Source: Odiellus spinosus
Lineage: Eukaryota; Arthropoda; Arachnida; Opiliones; Phalangiidae
NCBI GenBank assembly: GCA_963920705.1
Contig: OY987227.1
Coordinates: 12,193,602 to 12,257,601, forward strand
DNA length: 64,000 bases
Reading direction: 5' to 3'
A program made the position numbers and the translations under genes. Below the pieces are notes generated by a model, which was given only the letters and a program-made list of their open reading frames with translations, searched no databases and was not told the origin of the DNA. This document shows positions 20,491-32,228 of this stretch, one piece after another (within the stretch, counting starts at the first letter, position 1; each line of letters starts with the position of its first letter).

Positions 20491-21653
20491 TTTTAGTTCC
20501 ACTCTCTAAAATTACTAATTATAAACGCGATTAATAGGCGATGGCATAATCAAAGATACTATGAACATTTTCCGCCAAAAAATAATACGCGTTTGTGATC
20601 TAATTTCTCAACGACACATTTTTCATACCGCGCCTTTACAGTACGCCGTCACCGTAGCGTTGAACCCTGTTGATTCCTTCCCAAAACTCTCGGCACCGGT
20701 CACTGAACCACGAAATAGACCAATCAAAACTCTCGTCTAGTCGCAATTTTCGTAATTTCTACTACTTTTAGTAGCTTTTTATCCTCCCACCCATCCTACT
20801 TTTTCTGGGGAGTAAGGAGGCTGAAAATTTGGTCAGGGATGCTATACATAAGAAGGATTAGAAGCACTATCGTACCTTGCCACGCGACGTCTTATTTCGG
20901 TTTTCTGAAGGATAAATTCTGTATTTTTAGTTAAATAAGCAAGTTTAATATTGGCTAGTTAAGAGTTTTATATATATAAATTTGCAAAGCTTTAGTAACA
21001 TACCTTAACTCCTTAAGTATTTACGCTCGCTGTGAATTTTTTAAAGTCTTCTTTAACCTTTGAAAAAACAAGAACCATCTCTCTTTAAGCAGACTTGATT
21101 GTGCTCCCATCTGGGGTGAGCCGCCCCAATCTAAATGGGGTTGTGTTCTTAGGGTCGCAAATAAAATCTTGAATCTTGAATCAGACGATTACAGAATTTG
21201 GCCTTGAGTGACAAAACCAAAAGGCCTAACCCATACGTAACTGCACCGCTTATCCAAGCGAATAGACGTTCTCTCACTAGCATCTAGTCCTTCTTACTTA
21301 TAGGATCCTTGATTTTATCCCCATTCATTCAAATTTTAAACCAAAAAGATTAACAATTGAAAGAGTGGAAACAAAACTGATATTATTTGGTTTTTAATTT
21401 CATTTACATCCCTAACAGATTACAAACAGGCATGGCTTATGAAAAATAAAATAAACAGGGGCTGGAAAAAGGTTACGCTCAATTAAAGTCTTAATTTAGT
21501 ATTAATTGCATTTTTTTTTTTCCACCGTTTTTAAATCTTTGAGCTCAGTCGCTTCAATTGAAATATTAATTTTTACGGATTGAACAATTTTCTTTATCAA
21601 ATGTTTTTTCTCAGTAATAAAGCCAGACTAGAAGTATTTATGAGGAAAAGTTG
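20491..21653. promoter_or_regulatory. PPM1G upstream region and USP14 3' flank
   Basis: The interval holds the PPM1G promoter (right after 20490, with GC-rich stretches to about 20720) and the 3' UTR of USP14. Between them, near 21105-21180, is a short retrotransposon tail described separately. No other gene is seen. Confidence 0.5.
21095..21182 (+). mobile_element. 3' tail of a non-LTR retrotransposon (5'-truncated)
   Basis: GCTCCCATCTGGGGTGAGCC leads into CGCCCC... GGGG, a potential hairpin, then AATAAAATCTTGAATCTTGA, ending in short tandem repeats. The reverse complement of 48437-48600 has the same order: CTCCCA, GTGAGCCGCCC, a spacer, GGGT, AATAAA, then AAACCTGT repeats. This looks like the conserved 3' end of one LINE lineage inserted with severe 5' truncation. 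Confidence 0.55.
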
Positions 21654-24005
21654 TTACGTAGAAACTTCCATTTTCTCTTCAACGGCTTCTTCAATCTCCA
21701 ATATTTTTGGTCCATATAATAAGACATACGCGCAGTGCCAGTCACCTTGAAATATTTAATTTTAATTACAATTAAGATAAAATAAAAAACATTTTCCAAT
21801 AAAACTACCATAGTTTTTTTTTTTTTAATAGTGTAACTAGCCCTTTATCTATAAAATAAAATTTTAAATTTCACCTCCACCAGACAACCTCAGAATATCT
21901 TCCGAAGTTATAATAGACACTTTATCGTCGTCACATTTGTACCACTCATCTTTAAATAAAATTAAGATATTATAGATAATTGAAAGCAACAGTTAAAAGC
22001 TTTCTTTTACCATTTTCCTTATGCACCCACGCAACATAATGACCGCTAGAACTGGACCTTCCCTTATGAGTTAGAACGGCTCGCAGTTTATAATATCCAC
22101 TATTATTTGAACCCGGATCTAATTAATACAATTTATTTAATTAAAACTTCTTAAGAATAATAGATCTAATTGATTTACCATCCTCGAAAGAAAATGGTAA
22201 AGATTTGGTCGGAATTTTCGGTTTCTCTTCGTCATCCTTTTTATTTTTGGATTTTTCTTCCAATTTCAATTGTTGTTCAGCCACCTTACGATCCTCCTCG
22301 TCCTTGAATTGAGATCTCATGGGATTCAGCTTTTTTTGAAGTTCTTCGGAACACAATTCAAACATGTCTAGATCCAAAGGAAATTTGATATCCTTCAAAA
22401 TTTTAGCATTAACAGCTTCCTTTTCCTTGTAAAAAAAGCGAACAAATTGCACTGTCAAATACGCAGGCAAGCGAGAAACTTTACACTGAAAAATGAAAGT
22501 TTTGAATTAGTTTTGGAGAAAAAAATGGAGTAAATTATTAAGTTATTAACAACTAAGATTACCGTTTTTAAGTACTGAGAGTCGCGGTTTAGAGTTGGTG
22601 AATGTTTTGTTATATTTTCCTGCATCCTCTGTTTAATTAAAAAATACTTGAGTTGAATTTAACAACTTTAAAGCCACTTTAGATAGAAAGAAGATAAAGA
22701 ATCTTACCGATTTTAAGCCACTATGTAAAAATTTTACATCTTGAGAAATGAAACAACTAAGCTGTAAAAAATTCTCTTTGCTATGTTTTTCTGGCTCTTC
22801 TTCACTCTCTATACATTTCAATCTGTTTAATTTTTTATTATTAAAGATTAAATTGAATTAAAATTGATTGGTTGTCGAGATAGAAAAGGATACGTGACAT
22901 CAAATTGGCCTCCAAAATATTGATCTATAAGACTGGTATATTTAGCAGCTGTAGCTCCTTCAATCTCTGAAGAACCACCGCTAGCCAAGGATGGAGCGTC
23001 ATAAAGAGGAGATAATTTTTGTTGTAACATTCGCATCAACTCTGTCCAGCACTCGTTAGCATCCTAGCAAATGGGCGAGAGTTTACAATTTGCGTAATGA
23101 TACTAAAATTAATTACGAACCTGCTGCATTAAACCTCCATGTTCTGATTTCTCGGCAAATCTAGGTATCGCCAAATGAAGAACTTGTAGAAGAATTAATG
23201 GGGGGATTGATGAACCCGTTTTGTCCATTTCGGAATAAAGATCCCTCAAGGCTAAAGTCATAAGTTGCGAAGGTAAGACTCCACTGCCTAATGATAAATT
23301 CCCCTGGTACTTCTCCAAGGCTTTTCTCAACTCGGGAACCACCCTAAGACATTGCACGGTAGCATTCATATAACAAGTATTTCCCAGGTTCGTCAATCCT
23401 GCTGGAAGCTCAAGCTAAAATGAAAGTACATTGAAATTGATGTTAAATGATTATAACGAAACATGAACCGTATTATATATACGAACAGCAGTTGCCAGTT
23501 CACTCTCGGTCAGATCTTCCATAAAAATAGGTCTTTCAGCCGGTTCTTTTGGTATTTCCTCCTTGGAACCCATCAATAATATACTCAATCCCTAAGGAAC
23601 AAAAATTTGTTTAGGTAGTTCAAATAATTTTCGTTTTAAGTATAATTTTTACATTTTTTAGTTTAATAGTTCCCCATTCATCATCCTGTAAATATAAAAT
23701 AAGGTTTAGTATTCGTAAAATTGTTTACGTATCTACAAATTAATTTACCTTTAAAGTCATCCCTTTCACCATAACCTTCTGACGATCGGGTTCAACACCA
23801 GTCAAGGCAAATAACTGAGCTTTGAAAACCATCGGAGGTTCGTTTGTATATACATCTACATCATCGTAAACTTCTTTGCCCCATTTTACTTTCACTAATA
23901 TGTAATCATTTTAATTTTAATTAGACATTTTCATTTAACTTTAGAATTTTGTATTAAAAAGTATAGTTTCCAAGACTAGAAAATTTTACCTTTGAACGCT
24001 GTCAT
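21654..24005 (-). CDS. USP14: Ubiquitin carboxyl-terminal hydrolase 14 (Ubp6 orthologue)
   Basis: This is a proteasome-associated deubiquitinase that trims ubiquitin chains at the 19S particle. The tiny first exon (23990-24005) encodes MTAFK and joins VKVKWGKEVYDDVDVYTNEP, the start of the ubiquitin-like domain, which continues through VMVKGMTLKDDEWGTIKLKN. The catalytic domain opens with LPAGLTNLGNTCYMNATVQC, containing the active-site cysteine. KYTSLIDQYFGGQFDVT and a charged region (KLEEKSKNKKDDEEKPK) follow. The histidine box is SSSGHYVAWVHKENGKDEWY, then KCDDDKVSIITSEDI. The C-terminus ends EEAVEEKMEVST at 21654. Length and domain order match the family; no break is seen. It is divergent from NDUFS5 with 790 bases between start codons. 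Confidence 0.95.
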
Positions 24006-24795
24006 AACTGTGGTTGAATAAATAAAACCTTTGCAAATATAAATGTCAAACCGTTGATGTAAATTAAATTTAATATTATTCAGTAAAATCTTAAATTGAG
24101 AACTTGAGAACTACGAGGCTAGCCTACGCGTCACAAAAGGCTTTACAAAGGCCTAATTTTGAAAATCACTAGTCACGGAGCTCGCGCGCGCAAAAACAGA
24201 AGGGAGCGCCGGGTCCACGAAGCCACTTATTAGATGGCGGCTTCAGCCTTTTAACCTCCATGAAATGTAAAGGCCAATTCAAACGATTTTCCCACAGCGA
24301 TAGAGGGAAGTTGAATGAATCGTAGTTGACCATGACAAAGCTCCAATAGTAACTATACAGCGGCGCGTAGTAAAAATATTCTAAAACACTTATGTGTAGT
24401 ATCCTTTCATAGTATTTTGTCAATGGTATCATTTGAATAGCCTTACCCAAGCCAAAATTCGATCAACTAAAGACAACGGAAAGACTTCACCATAATTTGG
24501 ATTGGGATATATCTTCTAGAAAGGTAAGGTTAGGGTAAATTTTTAATAGAAAGGGTTTTAAGTTAAAGATTAAATTAATCCAGTTCCTTCCTTTTATATA
24601 AGGTAAATATAACTTTATAATGAAGTTTAATAATTAATAAAACATAAGTAGATTTTTATTTAACAAGTTATGCTCAAGTAAATTAGTTTTCAGCAAATTC
24701 AACTGAAGAAAGTCTATCTAAATCTGAGTTTCTAAAGCCTTGGTTGTTGTTATTGATTAAATTATGATTTTAATTTTGATTATCTTAAAGGGAAA
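24006..24795. promoter_or_regulatory. Divergent USP14/NDUFS5 promoter interval
   Basis: This is 790 bases between divergent start codons. A GC-rich stretch with GCGCGCGC at about 24180-24190 lies closer to USP14; the NDUFS5 side is AT-rich. A 93-codon open frame on the minus strand (24169-24450) shows no family resemblance and was not called. Confidence 0.5.
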
Positions 24796-25190
24796 ATGGC
24801 GTTGTTTCGAACTCCGTTGACGGATTTATTTGGTCCATCTATGCCAAATATGTCTAACAGACGTTGTAGAGATTTTCAACTAAATTTTACTGAATGTTTG
24901 GAAGTTTATGGCTATCCCCATGGAGGTCAAAAATGTAAAGCTCAATTGGAGGACTTTCTTGAATGTGTTTATGGACAGAAGCAGGTAAACTATGATTACA
25001 CAATTCAATCTTCATATATGTATAAAATTACCAGCATAGCCTTAAAATTTTTATTTAGATGAGAAGAATAGAAGCTATGAAGAGAGAAAGGTTAATGCAA
25101 GTGTTGCGTGGAGAGAAAAACTGGAGAGAATTTTTCGCACCCGCTCCTCCCATTGATACTTATGAAGAAGTTTATGGTTCTAATTCATAA
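24796..25190 (+). CDS. NDUFS5: NADH dehydrogenase Fe-S protein 5 (complex I 15 kDa subunit)
   Basis: This is an accessory subunit of mitochondrial complex I, facing the intermembrane space. Two exons, 24796-24984 and 25059-25190, are joined over a 74-base intron and give about 106 residues, the usual size. The protein begins MALFRTPLTDLFGP and has a twin CX9C-like pattern: CRDFQLNFTEC, then C separated from EDFLEC, as in CHCH-fold proteins imported by Mia40. The tail MRRIEAMKRERL then WREFFAPAPPIDTYEEVYG is basic then Pro-rich. Identification rests on the cysteine spacing, length and the MRR segment after the last cysteine motif. Confidence 0.85.
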
Positions 25191-25439
25191 ATTGTTTTCC
25201 AATTTAAGAATATTTGTATAAACTGTAGGGTGTATTGAATGATAACAAAATTATTAAAATAGTTGTAAAAAGCTGAATATTTGTTTCTTCTAAAATAAAA
25301 TCTTTGACATTGTTTAAAGGGAATAGAAACTACAAACTACTTAACCCCATAACTTAGGGATGGTCCACATAAGGAGCCACTAACCAGCTATAATATATGA
25401 GGGACAAAGGTCATGGTGGTGCAATTAAAGAGCATTCTG

Positions 25440-25780
25440 TTCCTCTAAAGGGGCTATATAGATTTTTGAAGGCCCTTTAAAGGGACTCTGCGATTTTCAA
25501 ATCCCCTTTAAAGTCGCCTTCTTTTCTAGCTTAGCAGACGACGTTGTACAAAACAAATTGTACTGTCAAAGCTAGGATGCGTGCGTAAGGGAAGAGCATT
25601 TTAAAGGGGCAAGTTTCAGAGCAGATAAGGCCTTTAAAGTCACCTTCTTTCCTCGCTTAGCAGACGACTTTGATATAACAAACTGCAGTCAAAGGTAGGC
25701 TATTTGCATAAAGGAAGATGACTTTAAAAAGGAAAATGCAAGATGACGTAATACATAGTTTTCACAAAAAGGGGTAAATG
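25440..25780. repeat. Dispersed repeat family (GCAGACGACGTTG), tandem units
   Basis: At least two units of about 140 bases share CTTAGCAGACGACGTTGTA, then TGTACTGTCAAAGCTAGG, then ATTTTAAAGGGGCAAGTTTC and GCCTTTAAAG blocks. The part at 25561-25639 is almost identical to 34583-34660. Other copies lie at 26000-26125, 35385-35545 and, inverted, 41400-41560. No open frame is conserved among copies. It could be a SINE, MITE or satellite; no tRNA-like promoter was recognised. Confidence 0.8.
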
Positions 25781-25999
25781 CCGTCTCCACAGTGCTGCCA
25801 GCCATTTGTTGGCGCAAACTGAAGCAAAGCGAAAGGCTTGCAGTTGTTTTGGAACTGATCTGTTCTGAATTGCGCTCACAAGCTCCTGGCAATGGCAACT
25901 CTGCAATGAAAGGAAATCTGGGTAAGAGGGGTGGAATTCTTGTTTGCCCCTTTATCGAAAACTATGTATACATATAAAATTGTACAGTTAAATTAAAGT

Positions 26000-26125
26000 T
26001 ACGCTGTGTGTAGAAGAGATAATTTTAAAGAAGCAAATCGGCCTTTAAAGGCGCACATATCTTAGCTTCTATTGTCAACGTCGTCTGCCGCCTTCTTTTC
26101 TAGCTTAGCAGACGACGTTGTATGC
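26000..26125. repeat. Dispersed repeat family copy
   Basis: This copy contains the TTTAAAG blocks, CGTCGTCTGC on one strand and CTTAGCAGACGACGTTGTA on the other, so it is internally inverted compared with 25440-25780. It is directly followed by the TGTGTCAATAG palindromic block. Confidence 0.7.
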
Positions 26126-26270
26126 CACAAAGAGAGTGGCTATTGCCACACACAACAAATGTGTCAATAGTCGCTTGACTATTGACACACAGTGTGTGTG
26201 TCAATAGGCGAGTGGTTATTGCCACACAGCTTATGTGCCAATAGGCGATGGGTTATTGCACACAAGGGGC
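26126..26270. repeat. Palindromic TGTGTCAATAGTC repeat block
   Basis: The motif TGTGTCAATAG or its complement CTATTGACACA (also with GCC) recurs at least six times in alternating orientation. One part, TGTGTCAATAGTC-GCTT-GACTATTGACACA, is a perfect 13-bp stem with a four-base loop. A similar block lies at 34150-34290, and the motif is the core of the 30-bp array at 32260-32860. Confidence 0.8.
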
Positions 26271-27316
26271 GGAGCTACGAAACTCTTGGAACAAGGGCTA
26301 CGCCATCTTTTTCATCATTCTTCTTTGGCTAGGGCTAGCGAGGGAAGTGAACACGTTTTCGGAAGTTTCTATATTATTTTGTTTTTTAAAACTTTAAAAG
26401 GGAAATTTGTGGAAAATATCTTGTTAGATTATAAGTTAGAGCTAGTAAGATTTAAATTTATTTTCCTTCATATAATAAACGTGATTTTTTGACCTAAATC
26501 TATAAATTAAAATTATAATAATTTACCCGCAAAGGCTTAGCTTTATCGTCTATTCGAGTTTCGTCGATTCGGCCCTGTACCTTTATTGCTCATAATATAT
26601 TTTCTCAATAATCACTCTATAAAGGTATAGTAAGAAGGCGAAATGACTATTAACTTAGAAATATTTTAAATTATAAAGGAAAAAATAGTTTTTTCATGTC
26701 TTGAATCCTCTGGTTTAAGTTAACCCTTGCCCCTTGGTCACGATTCACGAAGCTTTAAAACGTGGGCTGGCCCGGCTGGGCCTTTGCGAGTTGTTTCTCT
26801 TTACAAAATAACTATCACATTCACATAGGATTAACACAAATATAAAATAGGTAGAATTAAAATATATTTGTTAATACAAAAATGGTAATTAAATGATATT
26901 TTCCATGTATATGAAAATGCCCATAAGGGGAGATTTCCGTTAACCGACCCCCCACTAAATAACGATGGTTATAGACTATTTAGGACCTGGGGAGTTCAGA
27001 AAAAATAATAAAAAAAAAAATCTCCGACCACCCATGGACTCTAAATCTATAAGGACCAGAAAGCGCCCGCCTTCCAGCGTACAAATATTTTTTCCCGCGC
27101 CTCGAGCCGACTCTAGCGGGCTAGAGGCGCATTTTAGGAGTAGTTGAAGGCCATTAGACCACGTGACTTGGAAAATTCTAAAATGGCGACTGACTGAGGG
27201 ACTGAGATTAGTCAATGTCGGTTTTCGCTAATCATTAATTTTTATCTTAGCCTTGGTGTTAAAATTGGTCTTCATTTGGTGTATAATTATTGGTTTATAC
27301 AGCGTAGTTTTTTAAA

Positions 27317-29530
27317 ATGCCGAAAACTAAACAGTGTATGTATTCTTTGTGCCAAAATAATACATATTCTAATAAGCCTCGGACTGTGTACTCTGAGTCT
27401 AAGTTAATACCTTTCCCACGTCCTCGAAGAGAGCCCCAAAAGTGTCATCAATGGATTTCGGCTTGCGGGAGGTATGACAATCATTTCTGGATGCTGTCGA
27501 CCAATTTCCCCTGTGCACTGGAATTTACCGAGCCGAACTATTAAATCATTTTCAAACTAAGGAAAAAAGTGAAGGGTATATAAATTTATGCGATGATGCG
27601 CTTCATTCTTCAGCCTGTGAAATAATTCAAAGCCGCCTGAAAAACCAAAAAAGTAATTTAGAAACTAAAGACTTATGTGATTTTTGTACAAAGTATCGAA
27701 AAGTTCTAATGAATAGCCTTATGCGCCAAAAAAAAAACGTTCCTTCAAGACGCGGGGAAAAAAGGCTAATGTATTTACAACGGGAAGAGCTGGTAAAGAA
27801 AATTAAAATTCAAACTCAAAGTGCGATAGATCTTCGAAAAAAAGTGAAACACGTCAAGAGTAAGATTAAGAAGGACTTTAAGGAATCTGGCCAGTATTTT
27901 TGCGACAAAGATAGTCTATTTATATGCGAACAGCTAGAAAAGCAAAAGAAAATTTTGCCTAAAAATTCATTTAAGAGGCTTTTTGTGGAACAACAGTTAT
28001 CTATCCTAAAAACCAAGAGCAAAACCCAACGACGGTGGCATCCAAAAATTATTAAGTGGGCATTACATATGTACAAAAAATCATCGTCGACCTATAATGC
28101 TATGGTTTCCAGTGGAATGTTTGAGCTTCCTTCAAAGAGAACTTTATACAACCATAGCTCTCATGTTGGTCTTAAAGCAGGATTCTCGAAAGATAGTTTC
28201 ATTCAAGCTACCGAAATGCTCAACTCCAGTTGTTCCGAAGAACATCAGAGGTATGTGTCGGTGATCTTAGATGAAATGAAGATTAAGGAGGACATCATTT
28301 ACCGAGCGAACACGGGGGAATTGGTGGGCTTCAGTAATTTGGACAAAACTGGAAATGAAATATTAAAATTAAGAAACGAGACAACAGAACTACCAGAAGT
28401 AGCAACCCACATTCTTCAAATAATGATTAGGAGTATCACAGGAAATTTCAAGTTTCCTCTTGCTTATTTTCCGTGCAAGGATCTGAACTCTGACGGTCTA
28501 CATAGGATTGTTTCAGAAGCAATATCAAAGTTAGAATTTCACGGAATTAAAGTACTTAGTATTATAGCCGACGGAGCTAGCACGAACAGAAAGATGTATC
28601 GCAATTTTGTTTCAAATGGTTATTGCTGGAAAAATATATACGCTTGTGATGAAGAAAGGTACATTTTTTTCATATGTGATCCTCCACATGCATTGAAAAC
28701 AGCAAGAAATTGTCATAGTAACAGCAACTTTCATAGTAAAACCAAAAACCTCATTAAAAATGGTCAACCAATTCTTTGGACTCACATAGTAAATTTATAC
28801 GATTTAGACTTTACCCGAACAGTTAAACTGGTTCCGAAACTCACCAGGGATCATGTCTTTTTGGATTCTCACTCACGAATGAGAGTTAGGCTTGCGGCCC
28901 AAGTTTTTAGCGATACAGTTGCTAACGCTCTTGAATTAGAGTTTGGTGAACAATGCCGAGAAACGATAAAATTCATTCGCATAATGAATAAATTTTTTGA
29001 TTGTATGAATGTTAGAAATTTTAAAGAGGGGCTTTTCCAGCGAAACTCAAATCTGGTCCCATATAAGAGTGAAGATGATGAAAGGTTAAAGGTAAATAAG
29101 ATTTGTTAGTTTTGGTTAATATTGTGTGTATAGTTTAAGTATTTATTTTGTTTTTCAGTGGCTCGAAGGACCGTTTATTCAATATTTTCTGGATTGGCAA
29201 AAAGAAGTAGACAGTTTACCAAAATCTGTAACCACAGCTGAAAGGATTAAAATGACTTTAAGTAGAGAGACAATTGAGGGCTTATTGATGACGGCAAAGT
29301 CGGTTCCAGCAATTATAAAATTTCTAATTAAAAAAAAAGCCAAATTTGTTTTAACTAGTCACTTAAATCAAGATTGTCTAGAACAAGAATTCGGCAAGCA
29401 GCGGGGTTCTTGCGGAGGGAATACTAATCCTGATGTATTGCATTTTGCGCAAAATGTTGACCGGTTTAAAGACTTAGCCGATGTTATAAAACCTCCCAAA
29501 GAAGGAAATACGGAAGTTGAAAATGCGTAA
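27317..29530 (+). CDS. P-element/THAP9-type transposase, probably frame-disrupted
   Basis: The N-terminal exon (27317 to about 27500) encodes a THAP-like zinc finger: CMYSLC, then FPRPRREPQKCHQWISACGR. The expected second C-x2-H pair is not intact. The main frame runs from about 27506 to 29091, with a basic coiled segment and then QRRWHPKIIKWALHMYKKSS. The RNase-H-like catalytic core has YVSVILDEMKIKEDIIY, GELVGFSNLDKT, VLSIIADGAS and FFICDPPHALKTARN. A clear intron (29092-29158) joins ERLK to WLEGPFIQYFLDW. The C-terminal part has LEQEFGKQRGSCGGNTNP, the family signature with the catalytic glutamate. The THAP exon is in another frame from the core, and no simple GT-AG intron fixes this, so either a frameshift is present or a splice site was missed. 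It stops at 29530. Confidence 0.85.
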
Positions 29531-30160
29531 CATTTATATTTTAAATTCATTTACGAAGTTAACTATGGAAGTTTGAAGCCATTTATTTAACTTGGCAAAC
29601 TATCCCCGTTGGTAAAATGTTGGATTATTAAACAATTTAAATGTTGCAGAAAAATTAGTGTTTCTTATTTTTGTTTATTGGAAAATTATCACAATTTTAG
29701 GTTGAAATTTAAACATAAAAATAAAATACAACCTTATCACAATTATAAGATGCCAATAAAATTGAAACCATATCACAATTTTGCCAAGGAATCATTTTTG
29801 AGAAACATTTGTCGTGTAAAGGGAGACAACAGCCGAAACCAATTGATTCCTATGTTCGAATATATCTTATCCGCTGAAAAAATAATTTTAAAATATTAAA
29901 CTAGGAATAAATTTAAAACTTACACTGAAAGTATGTTTAACTAGCATCCCTGAAAAGTTAACTAAGAGATATCAAACTCTCTGTAGATGATTGTTAATCA
30001 AATATTCAGTGAAAATTAAAAAGTTATTCCTAGCTTAATATTGGTTTGTTAATTTTTTTATTAGTGGATTACGTATATTTAAACAATAAGGAATCCATAA
30101 AAAATCTCGTGTTTCAGGTTGCATTCTTCCTTTAAACCAAAACTATAATTTTTGAGGAAC
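29531..30160. other. Interval between convergent transposon genes
   Basis: This is an AT-rich 630-base stretch with an open frame at 29609-29899 (plus) that has no recognisable features; repeated TATCACAATT words occur near 29683-29780. It most likely holds the two 3' UTRs. Confidence 0.5.
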
Positions 30161-31944
30161 TTAAACCAAAAATATATCACCACTGCTATCGTGCATTATA
30201 CCTTTTACTTTAAGAGGTAATGAAAAATCTTTGACTAGTGTGTTTTCATTAGAAGTAGATTTTTTATCAGAGAGTTTCCTTCCCTTGATTTCTTTTAAAC
30301 CTTTACGTAGGCTTGTCTGGGCTTTCTCATTTGCCTTCTTTTTTCCAAAATACTTGGCGCGCAAAAAGAGCTGCAAACCCTTTCCCCTTAGCCTTAAATA
30401 AATTTCGATTAATGTTTTTAAAATTGACCCTATCTTGTCATTTGGCACTTGAGAGTGTTCGAACAGAGAATTCCACTGGTAAATTATCTTCTGATTTTTC
30501 ATAACTTCATCCCTAGCATTACTCATTCTATTTAAATTTTCTTTAAGTAGGGCTGTACCATTGTAAAAAACATCTACAATTTGGTCCACCATTTGGAAAA
30601 AAATAAAAGTTTCCTTTCGTACGTAGAGTAGGCCACCCCTGTTGTTAGCCGTTACCCAATTTACAATATTCAGGTCTGGCAGTTCTTGGTTCAAATACTT
30701 TTTAATGTCTTCCTCAGAGCCTTTGATTGCAAGAATATTAAGGATATCATATTTTTTGGAGAGGCTTCTGGACGTTGAATACACAGTGTATCCAGACACG
30801 TAATAAAGAATCTGAATCTGACGAACTGTTGGCTTTAGGGTATCAGTATTAGAGCATGGTACACCAATATTTTTACTTGACTTCGCCCCAATTTCCACTG
30901 CATTTTTCTCAACATATAATTCTAATTCATTAAGAATATGACGAAGAAGTTCTGCCGCGCAATATTTTTTTTCATATTGACTAATGGTGAGGAATATCTG
31001 AAATTGAGAGAATATATTAATTTAGGGTTTAGAAGAAACAAAAATTGAATTTAAAAATAATTACAGGAGGAGCGAATGAAGATAAATAAATGACTGTTTC
31101 TTCTATTATATCCTCGTTAGATTGAAGCAATTGGGCCTCCTTCCAGAAACCTTTACTTGGTTTTAGAGTTACGCAACTCAGAGCTTCGTAACCGTTTCTC
31201 CAGGGTTGAATATTGTTGTTTGGCAATTCTTGTAATAAGACATTTAATTCCGAATATTTTGAGCTGTCCCCTAAATTTGACAACTCTTTAACACTTTTAA
31301 TAAGAATATCAGAAAACTCTAGTTCAGTAATTTCTGTAAAAGAGAAACAAACAGATTCAATTATTTAATAATTTTAATTGACACTTACGACCTGTTAATA
31401 TAATTCATACTTGATTGAGGTGCTTCGTTTTTCTTTGGTTTCTTTTTTAATGGTAATTTTGTTTCTATTGTGGATTTACTTACAAGTAAATAGGGCTGAC
31501 TAATTGACAATTTTGTTGGTTCAATTTCTTCTATTAAAGATTGATTAACGACCACATGTAAATCCACATACGGCTCTAGTATTAAAACTTCTTCCGCTTC
31601 TTTGAATATCTCGCTGCAATAAATATGATACAATATTAAAGATATGCACGATATTTAACCATTTGATTAAGCACAGCCACAGATTGTGGCATCATGCATA
31701 GTCTTGCCATAAAACTCTGATAAAACTAATCATTAACCAGGCCAAGGCTTAATTTGTTATCATCATTTTATCAATCAAGACTGCGTTATTCATTAAAAAA
31801 ACGATCTTCAAATATTTCTTATAAAATTTTAAAACGATAAAAGTGTAAAACTAACCTTTTAGCGTACAAATGTTCATGGTGAGAGTCTTTTTTCTTTCTT
31901 CGGACGTTATCGTCCACCCTAAGCGATCCAAAGACGCGCGCCAT
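30161..31944 (-). CDS. Second transposon gene, 465-residue protein, resembles transposase tail domain
   Basis: Four exons, 31856-31944, 31411-31613, 31065-31333 and 30161-30997, join in frame across GT-AG introns and give 465 residues. The start is MARVFGSLRVDDNVRRKKKD. The N-terminal half is not recognised; it has a KLPLKKKPKKNE basic stretch. The C-terminal half has ILYYVSGYTVYSTSRSLSK, then NRGGLLYVRKETFIFFQMVD, then a helical region and a Lys-rich tail. This order (YVxGY segment, GGLxYxxE segment, C-terminal helices) resembles the tail domain that follows the catalytic core in many arthropod THAP9-type transposases. It lies wholly inside the transposon, convergent to the transposase, stop codons 630 bases apart. 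The open four-exon frame suggests selection until recently. Alternative: a captured host gene. Function unknown. Confidence 0.7.
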
Positions 31945-32054
31945 TTTACTTTTCTCGAAATGACCTTCGAATACTCCCACAACCGTATCGGTATTCGGGG
32001 GCTAAAAACGGGGCCGCTTTCTGGTCCTTATAGATTTAGAGTCCATGGACCACC

Positions 32055-32228
32055 GGAAGTTTGAGAAAAACGTATTTGAAAATTTGAAATTCCCATGCTA
32101 AAATCCCATAGAATGCGCCATAGGTTAGGTTGGGTTAGGTTAGGTATATTTTAGGTTGGGTTGGGTTAGAATCTATGGGATTTAACATGCAAACTTCAAA
32201 TTTTGAAATGCGTTTTTCTCAAACTTCC
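32055..32228. mobile_element. Foldback element inside the P-like right end
   Basis: Arms of about 55 bases start GGAAGTTTGAGAAAAACG on the left and are complemented on the right, ending CGTTTTTCTCAAACTTCC. The ~45-base loop is rich in GGTTAGGTTGGG words. Removing it brings the subterminal repeat close to the terminal repeat, as at the left end of the P-like element, so it inserted after that element. Confidence 0.75.

Noticed and set aside
24169-24450. 93-codon minus-strand frame in the USP14/NDUFS5 promoter
   Set aside because: No recognisable family motif and located in a divergent promoter; likely chance.
29609-29899. 96-codon plus-strand frame after the transposase stop
   Set aside because: AT-rich, no transposase-like motifs, and separated by stops from the transposase frame; may simply be 3' UTR.
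32121-32168. Interstitial telomere of TTAGG type
   Set aside because: Only a handful of irregular GGTTAGG/GGTTGGG words inside the loop of a foldback element; not a true tandem telomeric array.
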